Shown piece after piece: positions 23,767 to 36,605 of a stretch of 64,000 nt of DNA (within the stretch, counting starts at the first letter, position 1; each line of letters begins with the position of its first letter). The stretch lies in contig BTRK01000003.1 in assembly GCA_036245805.1 (NCBI GenBank), positions 20,859,292 to 20,923,291 of the forward strand, written 5' to 3'. The DNA comes from Pristionchus mayeri. Its lineage: Eukaryota; Nematoda; Chromadorea; Rhabditida; Neodiplogasteridae. The position numbers were made by a program, and so were the translations under genes. The notes under the pieces were generated by a model. It saw only the letters and a program-made list of their open reading frames with translations, made no database searches and was not told the origin of the DNA.

Positions 23767-24897
23767 TCAAACTTTCTGGAACATTCTAGAAGCTTTAGAA
23801 CATTTTCGAACTTTATGGAACATTCTAGAAGCTTTGGAACATTTTCGAACTTTCTGGAACATTCTAGAAGCTTTGGAACATTTTCGAACTTTATGGAACA
23901 TTCTAGAAGCTTTGGAACATTTTCGAACTTTCTGGAACATTCTAGAAGCTTTGGAACATTTTCGAACTTTATGGAACATTCTAAAAGCTTTGGAACATTT
24001 TCGAACTTTATGGAACATTCTAGAAGCTTTGGAACATTTTCGAACTTTATGGAACATTCTAGAAGCTTTGGAACATTTTCGAACTTTCTGGAACATTCTA
24101 GAAGCTTTGGAACATTTTCAAACTTTCGGGAACATTCTAGAAGCTTTAGAACATTTTCGAACTTTATGGAACATTCTAGAAGCTTTGGAACATTTTCGAA
24201 CTTTATGGAACATTCTAAAAGCTTTGGAACATTTTCGAACTTTATGGAACATTCTAGAAGCTTTGGAACATTTTCGAACTTTATGGAACATTCTAGAAGC
24301 TTTGGAACATTTTCGAACTTTATGGAACATTCTAAAAGCTTTGGAACATTTTCGAACTTTATGGAACATTCTAGAAGCTTTAGAACATTTTCGAACTTTA
24401 TGGAACATTCTAGAAGCTTTGGAACATTTTCGAACTTTATGGAACATTCTAAAAGCTTTGGAACATTTTCGAACTTTATGGAAAATTCTAGAAGCTTTGG
24501 AACATTTTCGAACTTTATGGAACATTCTAGAAGCTTTGGAACATTTTCGAACTTTATGGAACATTCTAGAAGCTTTGAAACATTTTCGAACTTTATGGAA
24601 CATTCTAGAAGCTTTGGAACATTTTCGAACTTTCTGGAACATTCTGGATGCTTTGGAACATTTTCGAACTTTATGGAACATTCTAGAGGCTTTGGAACAT
24701 TTTCGAACTTTCTGGAACATTCTAGAAGCTTTGGAACATTTTCGAACTTTATGGAACATTCTAGAAGCTTTGGAACATTTTCGAACTTTCTGGAACATTC
24801 TAGAAGCTTTAGAACATTTTCGAACTTTATGGAACATTCTAGAAGCTTTGGAACATTTTCGAACTTTCTGGAACATTCTAGAAGCTTTGGAACATTT
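23767..24897 (+). repeat. Higher-order repeat series, 29-monomer member
   Basis: Landmark CAAACTTTCTGG monomers at 23767, 24898, 25756 and 26848 bound related units of 1131, 858 and 1092 bp. This first unit has about seven extra monomers relative to the 22-monomer unit that follows, within 24.2-24.5 kb, plus a private GGAAAATTC near 24482. Confidence 0.8.
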
Positions 24898-25755
24898 TCA
24901 AACTTTCTGGAACATTCTAGAAGCTTTAGAACATTTTCGAACTTTATGGAACATTCTAGAAGCTTTGGAACATTTTCGAACTTTCTGGAACATTCTAGAA
25001 GCTTTGGAACATTTTCGAACTTTATGGAACATTCTAGAAGCTTTGGAACATTTTCGAACTTTCTGGAACATTCTAGAAGCTTTGGAACATTTTCGAACTT
25101 TATGGAACATTCTAAAAGCTTTGGAACATTTTCGAACTTTATGGAACATTCTAGAAGCTTTGGAACATTTTCGAACTTTATGGAACATTCTAGAAGCTTT
25201 GGAACATTTTCGAACTTTCTGGAACATTCTAGAAGCTTTGGAACATTTTCAAACTTTCGGGAACATTCTAGAAGCTTTAGAACATTTTCGAACTTTATGG
25301 AACATTCTAGAAGCTTTGGAACATTTTCGAACTTTATGGAACATTCTAAAAGCTTTGGAACATTTTCGAACTTTATGGAACATTCTAGAAGCTTTGGAAC
25401 ATTTTCGAACTTTATGGAACATTCTAGAAGCTTTGAAACATTTTCGAACTTTATGGAACATTCTAGAAGCTTTGGAACATTTTCGAACTTTCTGGAACAT
25501 TCTGGATGCTTTGGAACATTTTCGAACTTTATGGAACATTCTAGAGGCTTTGGAACATTTTCGAACTTTCTGGAACATTCTAGAAGCTTTGGAACATTTT
25601 CGAACTTTATGGAACATTCTAGAAGCTTTGGAACATTTTCGAACTTTCTGGAACATTCTAGAAGCTTTAGAACATTTTCGAACTTTATGGAACATTCTAG
25701 AAGCTTTGGAACATTTTCGAACTTTCTGGAACATTCTAGAAGCTTTGGAACATTT
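24898..25755 (+). repeat. Higher-order repeat series, 22-monomer member
   Basis: Shortest of the series (858 bp). It shares the CTTTGAAACATT monomer (near 25436), the CTGGATGC monomer and the CTAGAGGCTTT monomer (near 25549) with its neighbours, which establishes the alignment. Confidence 0.8.
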
Positions 25756-26847
25756 TCAAACTTTCTGGAACATTCTAGAAGCTTTAGAACATTTTCGAAC
25801 TTTATGGAACATTCTAGAAGCTTTGGAACATTTTCGAACTTTCTGGAACATTCTAGAAGCTTTGGAACATTTTCGAACTTTATGGAACATTCTAGAAGCT
25901 TTGGAACATTTTCGAACTTTCTGGAACATTCTAGAAGCTTTGGAACATTTTCGAACTTTATGGAACATTCTAAAAGCTTTGGAACATTTTCGAACTTTAT
26001 GGAACATTCTAGAAGCTTTGGAACATTTTCGAACTTTATGGAACATTCTAGAAGCTTTGGAACATTTTCGAACTTTCTGGAACATTCTAGAAGCTTTGGA
26101 ACATTTTCAAACTTTCGGGAACATTCTAGAAGCTTTAGAACATTTTCGAACTTTATGGAACATTCTAGAAGCTTTGGAACATTTTCGAACTTTATGGAAC
26201 ATTCTAAAAGCTTTGGAACATTTTCGAACTTTATGGAACATTCTAGAAGCTTTGGAACATTTTCGAACTTTATCGAACATTCTAGAAGCTTTGGAACATT
26301 TTCGAACTTTATGGAACATTCTAGAAGCTTTGAAACATTTTCGAACTTTATGGAACATTCTAGAAGCTTTGGAACATTTTCGAACTTTCTGGAACATTCT
26401 AGAAGCTTTAGAACATTTTCGAACTTTATGGAACATTCTAGAAGCTTTGAAACATTTTCGAACTTTATGGAACATTCTAAAAGCTTTAGAACATTTTCGA
26501 ACTTTCTGGAACATTCTAGAAGCTTTGGAACATTTTCAAACTTTCTGGAACATTCTAGAAGCTTTAGAACATTTTCGAACTTTATGGAACATTCTAGAAG
26601 CTTTGGAACATTTTCGAACTTTCTGGAACATTCTGGATGCTTTGGAACATTTTCGAACTTTATGGAACATTCTAGAGGCTTTGGAACATTTTCGAACTTT
26701 CTGGAACATTCTAGAAGCTTTGGAACATTTTCGAACTTTATGGAACATTCTAGAAGCTTTGGAACATTTTCGAACTTTCTGGAACATTCTAGAAGCTTTG
26801 GAACATTTTCGAACTTTCTGGAACATTCTAGAAGCTTTGGAACATTT
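25756..26847 (+). repeat. Higher-order repeat series, 28-monomer member
   Basis: A 1092-bp unit sharing CTGGATGC and CTAGAGGCTTT (near 26673) with the preceding units. A TTATCGAACATT monomer (near 26274) and a second CTTTGAAACATT monomer are shared with the later stretch around 28.5 kb. Confidence 0.8.
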
Positions 26848-27674
26848 TCAAACTTTCTGGAACATTCTAGAAGCTTTAGAACATTTTCGAACTTTATGGA
26901 ACATTCTAGAAGCTTTGGAACATTTTCGAACTTTCTGGAACATTCTAGAAGCTTTGGAACATTTTCGAACTTTATGGAACATTCTAGAAGCTTTGGAACA
27001 TTTTCGAACTTTCTGGAACATTCTAGAAGCTTTGGAACATTTTCGAACTTTATGGAACATTCTAAAAGCTTTGGAACATTTTCGAACTTTATGGAACATT
27101 CTAGAAGCTTTGGAACATTTTCGAACTTTATGGAACATTCTAGAAGCTTTGGAACATTTTCGAACTTTCTGGAACATTCTAGAAGCTTTGGAACATTTTC
27201 AAACTTTCGGGAACATTCTAGAAGCTTTAGAACATTTTCGAACTTTATGGAACATTCTAGAAGCTTTGGAACATTTTCGAACTTTATGGAACATTCTAAA
27301 AGCTTTGGAACATTTTCGAACTTTATGGAACATTCTAGAAGCTTTGGAACATTTTCGAACTTTATGGAACATTCTAGAAGCTTTGGAACATTTTCGAACT
27401 TTATGGAACATTCTAAAAGCTTTGGAACATTTTCGAACTTTATGGAACATTCTAGAAGCTTTAGAACATTTTCGAACTTTATGGAACATTCTAGAAGCTT
27501 TGGAACATTTTCGAACTTTATGGAACATTCTAAAAGCTTTGGAACATTTTCGAACTTTATGGAACATTCTAGAAGCTTTGGAACATTTTCGAACTTTCTG
27601 GAACATTCTAGAAGCTTTGGAACATTTTCGAACTTTATGGAACATTCTAGAAGCTTTGGAACATTTTCGAACTT

Positions 27675-28454
27675 TCTGGAACATTCTAGAAGCTTTGGAA
27701 CATTTTCGAACTTTATGGAACATTCTAGAAGCTTTGGAACATTTTCGAACTTTATGGAACATTCTAAAAGCTTTGGAACATTTTCGAACTTTATGGAACA
27801 TTCTAAAAGCTTTGGAACATTTTCGAACTTTATGGAACATTCTAGAAGCTTTGGAACATTTTCGAACTTTCTGGAACATTCTAGAAGCTTTGGAACATTT
27901 TCGAACTTTATGGAACATTCTAGAAGCTTTGGAACATTTTCGAACTTTCTGGAACATTCTAGAAGCTTTGGAACATTTTCGAACTTTATGGAACATTCTA
28001 GAAGCTTTGGAACATTTTCGAACTTTATGGAACATTCTAGAAGCTTTGGAACATTTTCGAACTTTCTGGAACATTCTAGAAGCTTTGGAACATTTTCGAA
28101 CTTTATGGAACATTCTAGAAGCTTTGGAACATTTTCGAACTTTATGGAACATTCTAAAAGCTTTGGAACATTTTCGAACTTTATGGAACATTCTAAAAGC
28201 TTTGGAACATTTTCGAACTTTATGGAACATTCTAGAAGCTTTGGAACATTTTCGAACTTTCTGGAACATTCTAGAAGCTTTGGAACATTTTCGAACTTTA
28301 TGGAACATTCTAGAAGCTTTGGAACATTTTCGAACTTTCTGGAACATTCTAGAAGCTTTGGAACATTTTCGAACTTTATGGAACATTCTAGAAGCTTTGG
28401 AACATTTTCGAACTTTATGGAACATTCTAAAAGCTTTGGAACATTTTCGAACTT
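27675..28454 (+). repeat. 10-monomer tandem unit (390 bp), two copies
   Basis: CTTTCTGG monomers near 27675, 27870 and 27948 recur at 28065, 28260 and 28338, and the pair of adjacent K-type monomers recurs at the same 390-bp offset. This is a short local amplification nested within a larger unit. Confidence 0.8.
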
Positions 28455-28855
28455 TATGGAACATTCTAGAAGCTTTGGAACATTTTCGAACTTTATCGAA
28501 CATTCTAGAAGCTTTGGAACATTTTCGAACTTTATGGAACATTCTAGAAGCTTTGAAACATTTTCGAACTTTATGGAACATTCTAGAAGCTTTGGAACAT
28601 TTTCGAACTTTCTGGAACATTCTAGAAGCTTTAGAACATTTTCGAACTTTATGGAACATTCTAGAAGCTTTGAAACATTTTCGAACTTTATGGAACATTC
28701 TAAAAGCTTTAGAACATTTTCGAACTTTCTGGAACATTCTAGAAGCTTTGGAACATTTTCAAACTTTCTGGAACATTCTAGAAGCTTTAGAACATTTTCG
28801 AACTTTATGGAACATTCTAGAAGCTTTGGAACATTTTCGAACTTTCTGGAACATT

Positions 28856-30550
28856 CTGGATGCTTTGGAACATTTTCGAACTTTATGGAACATTCTAGAA
28901 GCTTTGGATCATTTTCGAACTTTATGGAACATTCTAGAAGCTTTGGAACATTTTCGAACTTTCTGGAACATTTTAGAAGCTTTAGAACATTTTCGAACTT
29001 TATGGAACATTCTAGAAGCTTTAGAACATTTTCGAACTTTATGGAACATTCTAGAAGCTTTGGAACATTTTCGAACTTTATGGAACATTCTAAAAGCTTT
29101 GGAACATTTTCGAACTTTATGGAACATTCTAGAAGCTTTGGAACATTTTCGAACTTTATGGAACATTCTAGAAGCTTTGGAACATTTTCGAACTTTATGG
29201 AACATTCTAAAAGCTTTGGAACATTTTCGAACTTTATGGAACATTCTAGAAGCTTTGGAACATTTTCGAACTTTATGGAACATTCTAGAAGCTTTGGAAC
29301 ATTTTCGAACTTTATGGAACATTCTAGAAGCTTTGGAACATTTTCGAACTTTATGGAACATTCTAAAAGCTTTGGAACATTTTCGAACTTTATGGAACAT
29401 TCTAGAAGCTTTGGAACATTTTCGAACTTTCTGGAACATTCTAGAAGCTTTGGAACATTTTCAAACTTTCTGGAACATTCTAGAAGCTTTAGAACATTTT
29501 CGAACTTTATGGAACATTCTAGAAGCTTTGGAACATTTTCAAACTTTCTGGAACATTCTAGAAGCTTTAGAACATTTTCGAACTTTCTGGAACATTCTAG
29601 AAGCTTTGGAACATTTTCAAACTTTCTGGAACATTCTAGAAGCTTTAGAACATTTTCGAACTTTATGGAACATTCTAGAAGCTTTGGAACATTTTCGAAC
29701 TTTATGGAACATTCTAGAAGCTTTGGAACATTTTCGAACTTTATGGAACATTCTAGAAGCTTTGGAACATTTTCGAACTTTATGGAACATTCTAGAAGCT
29801 TTGGAACATTTTCAAACTTTATGGAACATTCTAGAAGCTTTGGAACATTTTCGAACTTTATGGAACATTCTAGAAGCTTTGGAACATTTTCAAACTTTAT
29901 GGAACATTCTAGAAGCTTTGGAACATTTTCGAACTTTATGGAACATTCTAGAAGCTTTGGAACATTTTCGAACTTTATGGAACATTCTAGAAGCTTTGGA
30001 ACATTTTCGAACTTTATGGAACATTCTAGAAGCTTTGGAACATTTTCAAACTTTATGGAACATTCTAGAAGCTTTGGAACATTTTCGAACTTTATGGAAC
30101 ATTCTAGAAGCTTTGGAACATTTTCGAACTTTATGGAACATTTTCGAACTTTCTGGAACATTCTAGAAGCTTTGGAACATTTTCAAACTTTCTGGAACAT
30201 TCTGGATGCTTTGGAACATTTTCGAACTTTATGGAACATTCTAGAAGCTTTGGAAGATTTTCGAACTTTCTGGAACATTCTAGAAGCTTTAGAACATTTT
30301 CGAACTTTATGGAACATTCTAGAAGCTTTGGAACATTTTCGAACTTTATGGAACATTCTAAAAGCTTTAGAACATTTTCGAACTTTCTGGAACATTCTAG
30401 AAGCTTTGGAACATTTTCAAACTTTCTGGAACATTCTAGAAGCTTTGGAACATTTTCGAACTTTCTGGAACATTCTAGAAGCTTTAGAACATTTTCGAAC
30501 TTTCTGGAACATTCTAGAAGCTTTGGAACATTTTCGAACTTTATGGAACA
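28856..30550 (+). repeat. 1990-bp-offset duplication, copy 1
   Basis: Shares a CTGGATGC monomer (28856), a TTTTAGAAGC monomer (near 28973), a run of CAAACTTTATGG monomers near 29.8-30.05 kb and a half-monomer deletion (30131) with the copy at 30.8-32.5 kb. The offset is 1951 bp, becoming 1990 bp after one extra monomer in copy 2. Confidence 0.82.
30115..30173. promoter_or_regulatory. Twelve-pentamer continuous HSE at a half-monomer deletion
   Basis: A 19-bp deletion joins half B directly to half B, removing the usual 1-bp register slip. The pentamers GAA 30116, TTT 30121, GAA 30126, TTA 30131, GAA 30136, TTT 30141, GAA 30146, TTC 30151, GAA 30156, TTC 30161, GAA 30166 and TTT 30171 all fall on one 5-bp grid. 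Normal monomers give eight before slipping. The last perfect stretch is GAA-TTC-GAA-TTC-GAA. Confidence 0.75.
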
Positions 30551-30806
30551 TTTTCGAACTTTCTGGAACATTCTAGAAGCTTTGGAACATTTTCAAACTT
30601 TCTGGAACATTCTGGATGCTTTGGAACATTTTCAAACTTTCTGGAACATTCTAAAAGCTTTAGAACATTTTCGAACTTTCTGGAACATTCTAGAAGCTTT
30701 GGAACATTTTCAAACTTTCTGGAACATTCTAGAAGCTTTAGAACATTTTCGAACTTTATGGAACATTCTAGAAGCTTTGGAACATTTTCGAACTTTCTGG
30801 AACATT

Positions 30807-32540
30807 CTGGATGCTTTGGAACATTTTCGAACTTTATGGAACATTCTAGAAGCTTTGGAACATTTTCGAACTTTATGGAACATTCTAGAAGCTTTGGAAC
30901 ATTTTCGAACTTTCTGGAACATTTTAGAAGCTTTAGAACATTTTCGAACTTTATGGAACATTCTAGAAGCTTTAGAACATTTTCGAACTTTATGGAACAT
31001 TCTAGAAGCTTTGGAACATTTTCGAACTTTATGGAACATTCTAAAAGCTTTGGAACATTTTCGAACTTTATGGAACATTCTAGAAGCTTTGGAACATTTT
31101 CGAACTTTATGGAACATTCTAGAAGCTTTGGAACATTTTCGAACTTTATGGAACATTCTAAAAGCTTTGGAACATTTTCGAACTTTATGGAACATTCTAG
31201 AAGCTTTGGAACATTTTCGAACTTTATGGAACATTCTAGAAGCTTTGGAACATTTTCGAACTTTATGGAACATTCTAGAAGCTTTGGAACATTTTCGAAC
31301 TTTATGGAACATTCTAGAAGCTTTGGAACATTTTCGAACTTTATGGAACATTCTAAAAGCTTTGGAACATTTTCGAACTTTATGGAACATTCTAGAAGCT
31401 TTGGAACATTTTCGAACTTTCTGGAACATTCTAGAAGCTTTGGAACATTTTCAAACTTTCTGGAACATTCTAGAAGCTTTAGAACATTTTCGAACTTTAT
31501 GGAACATTCTAGAAGCTTTGGAACATTTTCAAACTTTCTGGAACATTCTAGAAGCTTTAGAACATTTTCGAACTTTCTGGAACATTCTAGAAGCTTTGGA
31601 ACATTTTCAAACTTTCTGGAACATTCTAGAAGCTTTAGAACATTTTCGAACTTTATGGAACATTCTAGAAGCTTTGGAACATTTTCGAACTTTATGGAAC
31701 ATTCTAGAAGCTTTGGAACATTTTCGAACTTTATGGAACATTCTAGAAGCTTTGGAACATTTTCGAACTTTATGGAACATTCTAGAAGCTTTGGAACATT
31801 TTCAAACTTTATGGAACATTCTAGAAGCTTTGGAACATTTTCGAACTTTATGGAACATTCTAGAAGCTTTGGAACATTTTCAAACTTTATGGAACATTCT
31901 AGAAGCTTTGGAACATTTTCGAACTTTATGGAACATTCTAGAAGCTTTGGAACATTTTCGAACTTTATGGAACATTCTAGAAGCTTTGGAACATTTTCGA
32001 ACTTTATGGAACATTCTAGAAGCTTTGGAACATTTTCAAACTTTATGGAACATTCTAGAAGCTTTAGAACATTTTCGAACTTTATGGAACATTCTAGAAG
32101 CTTTGGAACATTTTCGAACTTTATGGAACATTTTCGAACTTTCTGGAACATTCTAGAAGCTTTGGAACATTTTCAAACTTTCTGGAACATTCTGGATGCT
32201 TTGGAACATTTTCGAACTTTATGGAACATTCTAGAAGCTTTGGAACATTTTCGAACTTTCTGGAACATTCTAGAAGCTTTAGAACATTTTCGAACTTTAT
32301 GGAACATTCTAGAAGCTTTGGAACATTTTCGAACTTTATGGAACATTCTAAAAGCTTTAGAACATTTTCGAACTTTCTGGAACATTCTAGAAGCTTTGGA
32401 ACATTTTCAAACTTTCTGGAACATTCTAGAAGCTTTGGAACATTTTCGAACTTTCTGGAACATTCTAGAAGCTTTAGAACATTTTCGAACTTTCTGGAAC
32501 ATTCTAGAAGCTTTGGAACATTTTCAAACTTTCGGGAACA
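30807..32540 (+). repeat. 1990-bp-offset duplication, copy 2
   Basis: Matches copy 1 through the half-monomer deletion at 32121 (30131 + 1990) and the following 400 bp. Two half-monomer deletions (30131 and 30541) account for the offset being 52 x 39 minus 38. Confidence 0.82.
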
Positions 32541-32949
32541 TTCTAGAAGCTTTAGAACATTTTCGAACTTTATGGAACATTCTAGAAGCTTTGGAACATT
32601 TTCGAACTTTATGGAACATTCTAGAAGCTTTGGAACATTTTCGAACTTTATGGAACATTCTAGAAGCTTTGGAACATTTTCGAACTTTATGGAACATTCT
32701 AGAAGCTTTGGAACATTTTCGAACTTTATGGAACATTCTAGAAGCTTTGGAACATTTTCGAACTTTATGGAACATTCTAAAAGCTTTGGAACATTTTCGA
32801 ACTTTATGGAATATTCTAGAAGCTTTGGAACATTTTCGAACTTTATGGAACATTCTAGAAGCTTTGGAACATTTTCGAACTTTCTGGAACATTCTAGAAG
32901 CTTTAAAACATTTTCGAACTTTATGGAACATTCTAAAAGCTTTGGAACA

Positions 32950-34199
32950 TTTCGAACTTTATGGAACATTCTAGAAGCTTTGGAACATTTTCGAACTTTA
33001 TGGAACATTCTAGAAGCTTTGGAACATTTTCGAACTTTATGGAACATTCTAAAAGCTTTGGAACATTTTCGAACTTTATGGAACATTCTAGAAGCTTTGG
33101 AACATTTTCGAACTTTATGGAACATTCTAGAAGCTTTGGAACATTTTCGAACTTTCTGGAACATTCTAGAAGCTTTAAAACATTTTCGAACTTTATGGAA
33201 CATTCTAGAAGCTTTGGAACATTTTCGAACTTTATGGAACATTCTAAAAGCTTTAGAACATTTTCGAACTTTCTGGAACATTCTAGAAGCTTTAGAACAT
33301 TTTCGAACTTTCTGGAACATTCTAGAAGCTTTGGAACATTTTCAAACTTTATGGAACATTCTAGAAGCTTTGGAACATTTTCGAACTTTATGGAACATTC
33401 TAGAAGCTTTAGAACATTTTCGAACTTTCTGGAACATTCTAGAAGCTTTAGAACATTTTCGAACTTTATGGAACATTCTAGAAGCTTTGGAACATTTTCG
33501 AACTTTATGGAACATTCTAGAAGCTTTGGAACATTTTCGAACTTTATGGAACATTCTAGAAGCTTTGGAACATTTTCGAACTTTATGGAACATTCTAGAA
33601 GCTTTGGAACATTTTCGAACTTTATGGAACATTCTAGAAGCTTTGGAACATTTTCGAACTTTATGGAACATTCTAAAAGCTTTAGAACATTTTCGAACTT
33701 TCTGGAACATTCTAGAAGCTTTGGAACATTTTCAAACTTTATGGAACATTCTAGAAGCTTTGGAACATTTTCGAACTTTATGGAACATTCTAGAAGCTTT
33801 AGAACATTTTCGAACTTTCTGGAACATTCTAGAAGCTTTAGAACATTTTCGAACTTTATGGAACATTCTAGAAGCTTTGGAACATTTTCGAACTTTATGG
33901 AACATTCTAGAAGCTTTGGAACATTTTCGAACTTTATGGAACATTCTAGAAGCTTTGGAACATTTTCAAACTTTATGGAACATTCTAGAAGCTTTGGAAC
34001 ATTTTCGAACTTTATGGAACATTCTAGAAGCTTTGGAACATTTTCGAACTTTATGGAACATTCTAGAAGCTTTGGAACATTTTCGAACTTTATGGAACAT
34101 TCTAGAAGCTTTGGAACATTTTCGAACTTTATGGAACATTCTAGAAGCTTTGGAACATTTTCGAACTTTATGGAACATTCTAGAAGCTTTGGAACATTT
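32950..34199 (+). repeat. 32-monomer unit (1248 bp), copy 1
   Basis: The CTTTAAAACATT monomer (33173) and CAAACTTTATGG monomers at 33342 recur 1248 bp later (34421, 34590). It begins just after a 1-bp deletion (ACATTTCG, near 32950). Confidence 0.78.
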
Positions 34200-35447
34200 T
34201 CAAACTTTATGGAACATTCTAGAAGCTTTGGAACATTTTCGAACTTTATGGAACATTCTAGAAGCTTTGGAACATTTTCGAACTTTATGGAACATTCTAA
34301 AAGCTTTGGAACATTTTCGAACTTTATGGAACATTCTAGAAGCTTTGGAACATTTTCGAACTTTATGGAACATTCTAGAAGCTTTGGAACATTTTCGAAC
34401 TTTCTGGAACATTCTAGAAGCTTTAAAACATTTTCGAACTTTATGGAACATTCTAGAAGCTTTGGAACATTTTCGAACTTTATGGAACATTCTAAAAGCT
34501 TTAGAACATTTTCGAACTTTCTGGAACATTCTAGAAGCTTTAGAACATTTTCGAACTTTCTGGAACATTCTAGAAGCTTTGGAACATTTTCAAACTTTAT
34601 GGAACATTCTAGAAGCTTTGGAACATTTTCGAACTTTATGGAACATTCTAGAAGCTTTAGAACATTTTCGAACTTTCTGGAACATTCTAGAAGCTTTAGA
34701 ACATTTTCGAACTTTATGGAACATTCTAGAAGCTTTGGAACATTTTCGAACTTTATGGAACATTCTAGAAGCTTTGGAACATTTTCGAACTTTATGGAAC
34801 ATTCTAGAAGCTTTGGAACATTTTCGAACTTTATGGAACATTCTAGAAGCTTTGGAACATTTTCGAACTTTATGGAACATTCTAGAAGCTTTGGAACATT
34901 TTCGAACTTTATGGAACATTCTAAAAGCTTTAGAACATTTTCGAACTTTCTGGAACATTCTAGAAGCTTTAGAACATTTTCGAACTTTCTGGAACATTCT
35001 AGAAGCTTTGGAACATTTTCAAACTTTATGGAACATTCTAGAAGCTTTGGAACATTTTCGAACTTTATGGAACATTCTAGAAGCTTTAGAACATTTTCGA
35101 ACTTTCTGGAACATTCTAGAAGCTTTAGAACATTTTCGAACTTTATGGAACATTCTAGAAGCTTTGGAACATTTTCGAACTTTATGGAACATTCTAGAAG
35201 CTTTGGAACATTTTCGAACTTTATGGAACATTCTAGAAGCTTTGGAACATTTTCGAACTTTATGGAACATTCTAGAAGCTTTGGAACATTTTCGAACTTT
35301 ATGGAACATTCTAGAAGCTTTGGAACATTTTCGAACTTTATGGAACATTCTAGAAGCTTTGGAACATTTTCGAACTTTATGGAACATTCTAGAAGCTTTG
35401 GAACATTTTCAAACTTTATGGAACATTCTAGAAGCTTTGGAACATTT
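34200..35447 (+). repeat. 32-monomer unit (1248 bp), copy 2
   Basis: Reproduces copy 1 at 1248 bp; the internal arrangement shifts by one monomer after about 34,997. It contains a long run of near-identical CTTTATGG monomers at 35.13-35.40 kb. Confidence 0.75.
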
Positions 35448-35493
35448 TCGAACTTTATGGAACATTCTAGAAGCTTTGGAACATTTTCGAACT

Positions 35494-36605
35494 TTATGGA
35501 ACATTTTTGAACTTTCTGGAACATTCTAGAAGCTTTGGAACATTTTCAAACTTTCTGGAACATTCTGGATGCTTTGGAACATTTTCGAACTTTATGGAAC
35601 ATTCTAGAAGCTTTGGAACATTTTCGAACTTTCTGGAACATTCTAGAAGCTTTAGAACATTTTCGAACTTTATGGAACATTCTAGAAGCTTTGGAACATT
35701 TTCGAACTTTATGGAACATTCTAAAAGCTTTAGAACATTTTCGAACTTTCTGGAACATTCTAGAAGCTTTGGAACATTTTCAAACTTTCTGGAACATTCT
35801 AGAAGCTTTGGAACATTTTCGAACTTTCTGGAACATTCTAGAAGCTTTAGAACATTTTCGAACTTTCTGGAACATTCTAGAAGCTTTGGAACATTTTCAA
35901 ACTTTCGGGAACATTCTAGAAGCTTTAGAACATTTTCGAACTTTATGGAACATTCTAGAAGCTTTGGAACATTTTCGAACTTTATGGAACATTCTAGAAG
36001 CTTTGGAACATTTTCGAACTTTATGGAACATTCTAGAAGCTTTGGAACATTTTCGAACTTTATGGAACATTCTAGAAGCTTTGGAACATTTTCGAACTTT
36101 ATGGAACATTCTAAAAGCTTTGGAACATTTTCGAACTTTATGGAACATTCTAGAAGCTTTGGAACATTTTCGAACTTTATGGAACATTCTAGAAGCTTTG
36201 GAACATTTTCGAACTTTCTGGAACATTCTAGAAGCTTTAAAACATTTTCGAACTTTATGGAACATTCTAGAAGCTTTGGAACATTTTCGAACTTTATGGA
36301 ACATTCTAGAAGCTTTGGAACATTTTCGAACTTTATGGAACATTCTAGAAGCTTTGGAACATTTTCGAACTTTATGGAACATTCTAAAAGCTTTGGAACA
36401 TTTTCGAACTTTATGGAACATTCTAGAAGCTTTGGAACATTTTCGAACTTTATGGAACATTCTAGAAGCTTTGGAACATTTTCGAACTTTCTGGAACATT
36501 CTAGAAGCTTTAAAACATTTTCGAACTTTATGGAACATTCTAGAAGCTTTGGAACATTTTCGAACTTTATGGAACATTCTAGAAGCTTTGGAACATTTTC
36601 GAACT
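35494..36605 (+). repeat. 1112-bp duplication, copy 1
   Basis: Starts at a half-monomer deletion that also carries a rare C-to-T change, ACATTTTTGAAC. The offset of 1112 bp is 29 x 39 minus 19, exactly one half-monomer deletion per unit. Confidence 0.88.

Noticed and set aside
22623..30161. Minus-strand 2,512-codon frame as a repeat protein gene
   Set aside because: Same artefact in antisense. It has no start context, no non-repetitive domain, and simply ends where a phase-shifting deletion introduces a stop.
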